From: Lepidonotus clava
Taxonomy: Eukaryota > Annelida > Polychaeta > Phyllodocida > Polynoidae
Reading direction: 5' to 3'
Assembly (NCBI GenBank): GCA_936440205.1
Contig: OW387147.1
Coordinates: 1,426,001 to 1,490,000 of the forward strand
Length of the DNA: 64,000 bases
The translations under genes and the position numbers were made by a program. Positions 58,318 to 64,000 of this stretch are shown here, one piece after another (the first letter of the stretch is position 1; each line of letters starts with the position of its first letter). Under the pieces are notes generated by a model. The model searched no databases, was not told the DNA's origin, and worked only from the letters and a program-made list of their open reading frames with translations.

Positions 58318-60184
58318 TCAATTTAAAGTCAAGCGTCTGCATGCGCTTTGAATCCTACATTGTCTGAAATACAGAATTGAGATGAAAACAAAAAGTGCTG
58401 GTACCATTATAAAAGTAAGTCCAATGTTCAACAGGTAAACAGTACCGTGCACACTGGGGGGGAGGAATGGTACGTGGGGAAGATGCAAGTCACCACGAAG
58501 TTTCTTGTATTCGACCTTATTCAGTCGAATCTCTTTCATGTATGTACGGAGGGAAAGAAAATTGTCTTTTGCTCGCTTAAAAATATCCTCTTGGCGGACT
58601 CGCATTTGCGGGCTAAGAGGTAAAATTGGGAATGGTTTATCGTACGAAAAATCCGGGTTCACAAGTCGGCTAAATGACAGGTTGAGGTGTTGAAGACTAG
58701 CAAGGTTGACGGGGAAAACTGTTCTTAAGGGGTCTGCTGTAGAAGGCAAACAGTTAACACTTGAGACGGGAATTTCCCATTCTTTGGCGGACACAGAACA
58801 ACCACATTCAAAGGCACAATCGCACGATTCACATCCAGGATGGGTTGTTGTTTGGTTGGGGCAGCGCACAACGACCTCGTCTATGTGAGAGAACAAATAG
58901 GTCCCTGTTGCAATGACTTGGATGTTCGACCTTCTGAAATTAGACTGAATGAGTATTTTGAAATCACAATAACGTTTGACAGACTCATGATCACGTAGAT
59001 AGATAGAAATGAGGCACGGCGAGGGAGAAAGCCTGCGAATTGGTAGGTCATAATGACAAAACAGAGAATGGCAATTATCCAGATCTGGGTTGGAGGATAC
59101 CGTGTATTGTGTTGCGGACACCAATAAATAAGCCGGTGTGTTCGAGAGGCGAGTATAATGCCCATGGAAGGCTAGAGGGAAGGTGTTCACTTTTAGAACC
59201 GTAAATATTTTGTCTAAGGAAATAACGGGAATCTTCAAAATAGTTTTCAGAACATTTTGCTGTAAAACCGGGGGGACTAAAACAGTTACACTTCTATACA
59301 TGTCGCGAGTGTTTGGAATATAAATATTTGAAAGATTGGACTTGGAAATGAAAAGGTACCGAATCTTCCTCATATCAGTCTCCGATATCAAAGAGGTACT
59401 CAGCCTGTTCTCCGTTAGGTCGTGAATAGCCTGTAGCAAGACATCAAGGGAGTAGTCCAGTTGAAAATCCAGTAGACGCAATTCTTGCAAATCTTGCATC
59501 AACCTGACCATCAATTCCCGGTTACTAATGTAAGCCTGGAGTCCTCGGGACAAATTGTATATGGAACGAGTGTTCTCTATGATGGCCTGGAGTTGGATTT
59601 CCAAAGTGGAGTCAACTAACTTTAGGACTGCATTTATTTTGCCATCGAGGAAGCCGATTTCATCGGCATTTACCTGGTCAGCACGAGTCTGTTGCTTCAA
59701 GTCATCGAGTGTGGCCGTTCCAAATAAAGTCTCGGAAAACTTGCCGATTTCTGGAATCAGAGCCCGCTGCTTCCTGGATTTGGCTGATGGAGGTGTTGGC
59801 TGGGCCGTCGATTCCAAAATTGATTGCACTTGCTGGAGTCCGTTGCTGACCTTCGCTGCTATATATAGTCTTCCCAATAGATGTTATGTTATTCAACATA
59901 AGTTGGATTTTTCGACACTGTTCCATTGAACCGGCTGCCAGGGTAGCGCCGTGTCTACAATTTAGTGCGGCTGCCTGTTTCGGAGAAGGAGGAAGTGGTA
60001 AAATGATATCGACTTCGGTAGTGAAGTACTCATTACCTATGTGGATGGACGGTTTACTCTCAAATACTACACCATAGTTGGTACGAAAACGGTTTACCGT
60101 ACTGGTGCATAGGCATGGCTTAGCTGAGACAGTGCCCAGGATAAAGAGTCCACGAAGGAGGAGTATGGATACTGTTGGAGCCAT
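58318..60184 (-). pseudogene. envelope-like F-type glycoprotein gene (fossil)
   Basis: The deduced protein starts with a signal peptide (SILLLRGLFILGTVSA) and a Cys-rich N-terminus. A basic cleavage-like site (KSRKQR) is followed by a hydrophobic stretch and LFGTATLDDLKQQ, closely like the fusion peptide and following motif of baculovirus F and gypsy/errantivirus Env proteins. A long helical region follows (heptad-like), then a Cys cluster (CESCDCAFECGC), and near the C-terminus a single membrane anchor (IGLTFIMVPALFVFISILYF) with a short tail. The order and total size of about 620 residues are those of a class I fusion glycoprotein. No gag, pol, protease or LTR lies beside it. It looks nearly whole, with about one break. 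A TATA-like TAATAAAA lies about 35 bases upstream. A captured host gene of envelope origin is the alternative. Confidence 0.65.
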
Positions 60185-60309
60185 GTCTGATGCAGGCTAG
60201 AGACCGCTCTAGTCTTTTATTACTTTTTCCCAGTCACGGGAAGGAGTAGACAGACAGTGGCCACGTGCACCTGGGATCTAAAGGTTTAGACCTCCGTGCG
60301 GAAACGTTA

Positions 60310-62300
60310 CGTTAATGCCAAAAGAAAAGCCGTGCAAAAAGTATAAGCTTATGCATATGCATGCTAGTAAGCTTTCGTTGGTTAGGGTGTCGGCTTGTTC
60401 TAATTGAATTGGAAGGCAGACTTCAAAATGAATTGTTGGCATTGGGTTCCTTAACTTGTGGATGAGTAGTGAGAAAGCCTGTAAATGCCATTACTGCCCG
60501 ATATTTATAGGTTTTATTTGAAGGTGGTTTATATGGAGTTCAGGCCGATTTAAGTCATGCACTGGCTGAAATTAGTCTCAAACCTTAAGGTCGGCTATAT
60601 ATCTAACCAGCTTAGACCCAGTTTAAGGTGAATTATTTAGGGTAGTTATATAGGCCAGGAGGTACCTTTTATCCATACAGAAAATGTTTAATGAATTTTT
60701 AATGACTCTCATCCCTCACGGCTGACTTCAAAAGAAGTTAATTTCAAACACTTTTAATACTCCATCTATGGATGGTAAGGGTAAATGGTTTTCCGGGTGG
60801 GAGGGGCGAGGGATGGTAGGGTGAAATAGGCCTGTCAAAGATTTAGCTACATGTGCTTTGCAGGCGAACGTAGGTTGGATATGGAAGTGCCCGAACCAGC
60901 AGGTTCTCTGGGGCAACTCTGGCCCGTGTTAACTCGATAACTAACCCCTGATAATGGCCGGGAGTCCTTCAGATGACACCCAGCATGAGAGCTGTGTCGC
61001 TCTTGAGTCGGTTTGGTGTGAGTTATGTGATTACCATGACTGTGCCCCTGCCCTTGTCAGATGTCAGAGGGGGGTACAGATTAGATGGGGTGCTTCCGGG
61101 TACTTATGGGTGTTAATGGATTAAGGCCGGCCATGATGGACGCTTTGAAACTTTGCCGCCGTTAGGAATGGACCTGATTTATTATGAAATGTTATGCACA
61201 AGGGAACAGGGGAGCGAGGGATTGCTGCAGAATCGCAAAAATGCTTTCTGTCATGTTACTTAAAAAGTACATGGAACTTGTTAACTAATGGTCATATTTA
61301 ACTGAGACAATTATTCAAATGAAGTGTGATGCCCAGTGTCTCCTGTTTATTCAGATGCTAAGATCGGGAAAGAAGGTTATTTAGAATGTTTGCAAGAAGT
61401 ATATATAATAAATTTATAATATTCGGAATTTCAGCCGGATCAGTCTCATTACCATTAGGACTATCATGTTTAAAAGTAGTAGTTGAGGAGAGGGCGGGTT
61501 CCACCAGTTTTTTTTTATAATTTTCCAAATTTTTTTTAGGGTCTTTTTGATTTAACAACTTTTTGATTACAAATGGAGAGTTCTCCTGTAAAAAGCGTAA
61601 CGTCCCGATCCTGTTTAAAATAAGTTAACAATCAACCTCTCTTGACATGACGATTAGGGTTCAGAGTAGTCCTATCCTTATCATTAATTTGATAATACAA
61701 GTCTGATGGATGAACGAAAAACGTAAGGCATGAAGGGGATTCGAACCCGGGGCCGGGAGAGATAGCTGGTAGCCAAAAATCCACCGGGTTCAATAATACG
61801 ATGACGTCGGAAACCAGCAAAAGCCGTCTAGAGGTCCTTCCGGTCGCAGGACCAAATATGTCAAAACTACGTTGCGGAAAACGATCATGGGCGATGTAAA
61901 TTGAAGTTGATAAAGTTGCCTTTCTGCCGAAAGAGACACATCAGTGACAATTGAAGGCGATCAAAATTAATAACTTGTGGTATTGCTTGTTTTCCAAATC
62001 GGAAAACCCACTGAAACACAACAACCGAAACTACAAAGTGTCTCTTTTTGGTAAACACCTTTCTCGTTGCCCCGATTACACCCACGGTATATATATGTCG
62101 CAAACTCGATACGTGATTGGGTCTGGTTGTGCAAACTAATGAAATGAAATGAACTGAATAATGGCACAGATGAATTCGCCAGACCTGGGTGGTAGGAGCT
62201 AATCGAACTTCATGCACTCGATTACCACCTACCACTCCAAATTTTTTTTTGGGAAGTTTTATTTGTAATAATGGTGTTAAAATGAAAAGATGGCCCACGG
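60310..62300. other. gene-free stretch right of element II
   Basis: No gene is supported. A tRNA-like B-box on the minus strand (GGGTTCGAATCCCC, about 61735-61748) stands without a full cloverleaf. Short frames near 61885-62406 have no recognisable domain. No inverse of the left end of element II was found here. Confidence 0.4.
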
Positions 62301-62317
62301 GCCGGTCCGGAGGGATG

Positions 62318-62445
62318 CAGGGGCGGACCCAGGCATTTCTAGGGGGGAGGGGGGAGAGGGGCCAATGCATTAATCTACGTGGGAGGGGCCCCTTTTTAAA
62401 CAACATGATTTAACAGGGGAGGGGGGGAAGGGGGGGGCATGGCCC
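62318..62445. mobile_element. CAGGGGCGGA-type MITE, incomplete
   Basis: Begins CAGGGGCGGACCCAGGCATT and shares AACATGATTTAACAGGGG with the next copy at 62730. The matching right end is not present. CAGGGGCGGA ends are typical of small hAT-type elements. Confidence 0.5.
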
Positions 62446-62729
62446 ATCAGGCTAATATAGCGCATTTATCATTTCTTATGTCGAGAGTTAAATAAGGGTA
62501 AAAACTTGAAATCACACAAAATAATAGTTTTATGTGTAGTCAAGGTTATTTAATATTATCATTTTCAGTGAAGACCATTTGCGCTTTCACACCTTTCACC
62601 CTGTATTTCCAAGAAGTTTAAGAATCTGGTTTAGGCAGCCTGGTTTAACTCCTAAATAATGTGTTTCAAGAAAATCTGTTTTAAAAATGCTATATTTCTA
62701 CCTGTTTTAGTTAAACTGTAACTAAGGGA

Positions 62730-62870
62730 CAGGGGCGGACCCAGGAATTTGTAGAGGGGGGGCCCAAAAACATGAATGTACGGGGGGGTGGGCCCCCCAT
62801 CAAACATGATTTAACAGGGGGGGGGGGGGGGGCAAGGCCCGTCCGCCCCCCCCCCCTAGATCTGCCCCTG
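62730..62870. mobile_element. hAT-like MITE with CAGGGGCGGA / TCTGCCCCTG ends
   Basis: 141 bases with inverted ends CAGGGGCGGACCC and AGATCTGCCCCTG and a G-run core. Flanks AAGGGA and AAGGAC are similar but not identical, so the target duplication is unclear or decayed. Confidence 0.65.
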
Positions 62871-63538
62871 AAGGACCTTAAAACAAAGTTAAGGTGGAGA
62901 GTTCTAGTTGAAATGGTAAACAATAAATTAGGCGAAATACAAATTTAGAATAGGTTTATGAGGCTATAACTTGTGAATTGTATTAGTTAGACAGGTTTTA
63001 TTCTGTTACTGAGTTCAGTAGCTAGGTTGGGAAAGGTTAACGTTGGGACCAAATTATTTTTGCCTTATAGGGCCTAATGCTTACACGAGTCGCACAAGCG
63101 AGTTTAAGAAATCTGGTTTAAAACAGGCTTAAACCATATTTGCTTTTTGGAAATACGCTCTTAAAACTTTTAGCTACAAGTTTGGTTGAACTAACCCTAT
63201 TTTTTTTTTGGAAATAGGCCTATTGGGCATTACTTTGATGGGATGGAAAACCATTATTGATATGATATGTGATAAGATTTCTCAAAAATATTACTTTCAT
63301 TTCATGATAAGGGTTGTACCCAACATCATGGGAAGACAATTGTTTCATTATTAAGTAATCATAGAGGTTATAAAGTTAAATCACGCTTTATCGCTGTTTT
63401 GACGCATTTGATTAATTATTATGAATTATTTTTGATTTTATATACCTTTTTTTCTATAAGTAAGGGCTATTAAAACAAAATGCGCTAATGATATACCAAT
63501 GTGAGCGATACAACCCTGTTTTACCCTAGTTGCGTGCA

Positions 63539-63818
63539 CACTATACTCCTTCTGCGCTTCAGCCTCGTCTATTCTTATTAGGTCAGCAAACTCAGTAGTA
63601 TCCTGTCACATTGCATCAGCCCACATAGGCCAATGGTTGTTTAAAAGCCCCCCTCCGGAGTTCCTTACCTGCGAGCCGCGACACTGGCCTGCGCATACAG
63701 TCCATGATAATGGAAGAACTTGCTTGTTCGAATCCCGCTAGAGTCGGCTAGGCTGGCCTAGCACACGACGTCCTATACCCCCCAGTGTCACCGTTACACT
63801 CGCACACCTTTTTCATTC
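63539..63818 (+). mobile_element. SINE-like repeat with a Pol III B-box, copy 2
   Basis: Matches 35609-35880 over its full length. The B-box-like GTTCGAATCC is at 63726-63735. Head CACTATACTCC and tail CACTCGC...CTTTTTCATT are conserved. The two copies differ by roughly 15-20%, so they are old. Confidence 0.55.
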
Positions 63819-64000
63819 CTTTTTTAGGCTATATGTTATAAAGGGTGGGTTACCCCTGCATCTATAGCGTATTTGGTGCATTTTTTTGTTGAGCTTGGAA
63901 ACCCATATCAACCTGCGTTTATAAATTATATGACGCAAATGTGGGAAGGCCGGTGTAGATAAATAATAGTGTAGCCCTGAAGTTGCCCTTTTTAAAGGTA

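Larger units (their letters stand above)
43150..60300. mobile_element. element II: multi-gene CACTA-like unit with an envelope-like gene (fossil, nearly whole)
   Basis: The left limit is where similarity to 7605-7995 begins (AGTGTAAGTC, present again at about 43296). The right limit is set just beyond the envelope-like gene and is not supported by a terminal repeat. Parts from left to right: Z (minus), transposase (minus), TM1 (plus), Y (minus), TM2 (plus), envelope-like glycoprotein (minus). Most genes have their own TATA box 30-110 bases upstream. It appears nearly whole, with about two breaks that I can see. It could instead be two adjoining elements, or a CACTA element beside an envelope gene from another source. 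Confidence 0.5.

Noticed and set aside
58318-60184. reading of the envelope-like gene as part of a full LTR retrotransposon
   Set aside because: No LTR pair, gag, protease or reverse transcriptase is seen within several kilobases. The only LTR in the window is the solo one at 40107-40912, 17 kb away and in another element.
61735-61810. minus-strand tRNA-like sequence with GGGTTCGAATCCCC
   Set aside because: A B-box is present, but I could not fold an acceptor stem and anticodon arm. It is probably a SINE relic.
1-64000. CRISPR arrays, prokaryotic operons or rRNA genes
   Set aside because: No regularly spaced direct repeats with unique spacers, no Shine-Dalgarno-led gene runs and no rRNA signatures were seen. 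The introns show that the DNA is eukaryotic.

Overview
This is a window of animal nuclear DNA. Protein-coding genes are split by GT-AG introns, TATA boxes and AATAAA signals are visible, intergenic DNA is AT-rich, and the sequence is dense in transposon fragments. The overall style (TCAAGGTCA-rich DNA, long MITEs with G-rich ends, a Crypton-type tyrosine recombinase, a RT-bearing LINE) fits a marine invertebrate such as a mollusc, hemichordate or amphioxus. I cannot name the species and see no clear single-copy host gene.

Layout. 0-5.1 kb: AT-rich DNA, decayed coding remnants (2.1-3.7 kb), a 1 kb MITE and a fold-back element. 5.1-10.1 kb: a decayed Crypton-like tyrosine recombinase gene with its promoter, plus a MITE and a 486-bp tandem exon duplication. 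7.6-12.8 kb: scattered parts of a relative of element II, including a PHD-like gene. 13.5-30.3 kb: 'element I', with a PHD-like gene, a membrane protein gene (TM1), a CACTA/tnp2-class transposase gene split by a LINE, a second membrane protein gene (TM2) and a low-complexity/coiled-coil gene (Y). 30.3-37.8 kb: no gene I can name; long palindromes, tandem repeats, a SINE-like repeat and G-rich MITEs. 37.87-43.10 kb: a second, damaged copy of the left part of element I, carrying an 806-bp solo LTR. 43.15-60.3 kb: 'element II', the most complete unit: PHD-like gene, transposase, TM1, Y, TM2 and an envelope-like glycoprotein gene. 60.3-64 kb: MITEs, a SINE-like repeat and no gene.

The central observation is that the same five gene families (transposase, PHD-like protein, TM1, TM2, Y) occur together in both large units. 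TM1 is head-to-head with the transposase in both, and TM2 is head-to-head with Y in both. Element II also carries a type I glycoprotein that resembles the F-type envelope proteins of baculoviruses and gypsy-like errantiviruses. A CACTA-type DNA transposon with two membrane proteins and an envelope-like fusion protein is not an arrangement I know of. TM1 and TM2 appear to share one cytoplasmic module, so they are probably old paralogues. I treat the envelope-bearing units as fossils: element II looks nearly whole (about two breaks that I can see), element I is more decayed, and the other copies are fragments. Their outer ends could not be fixed with certainty.
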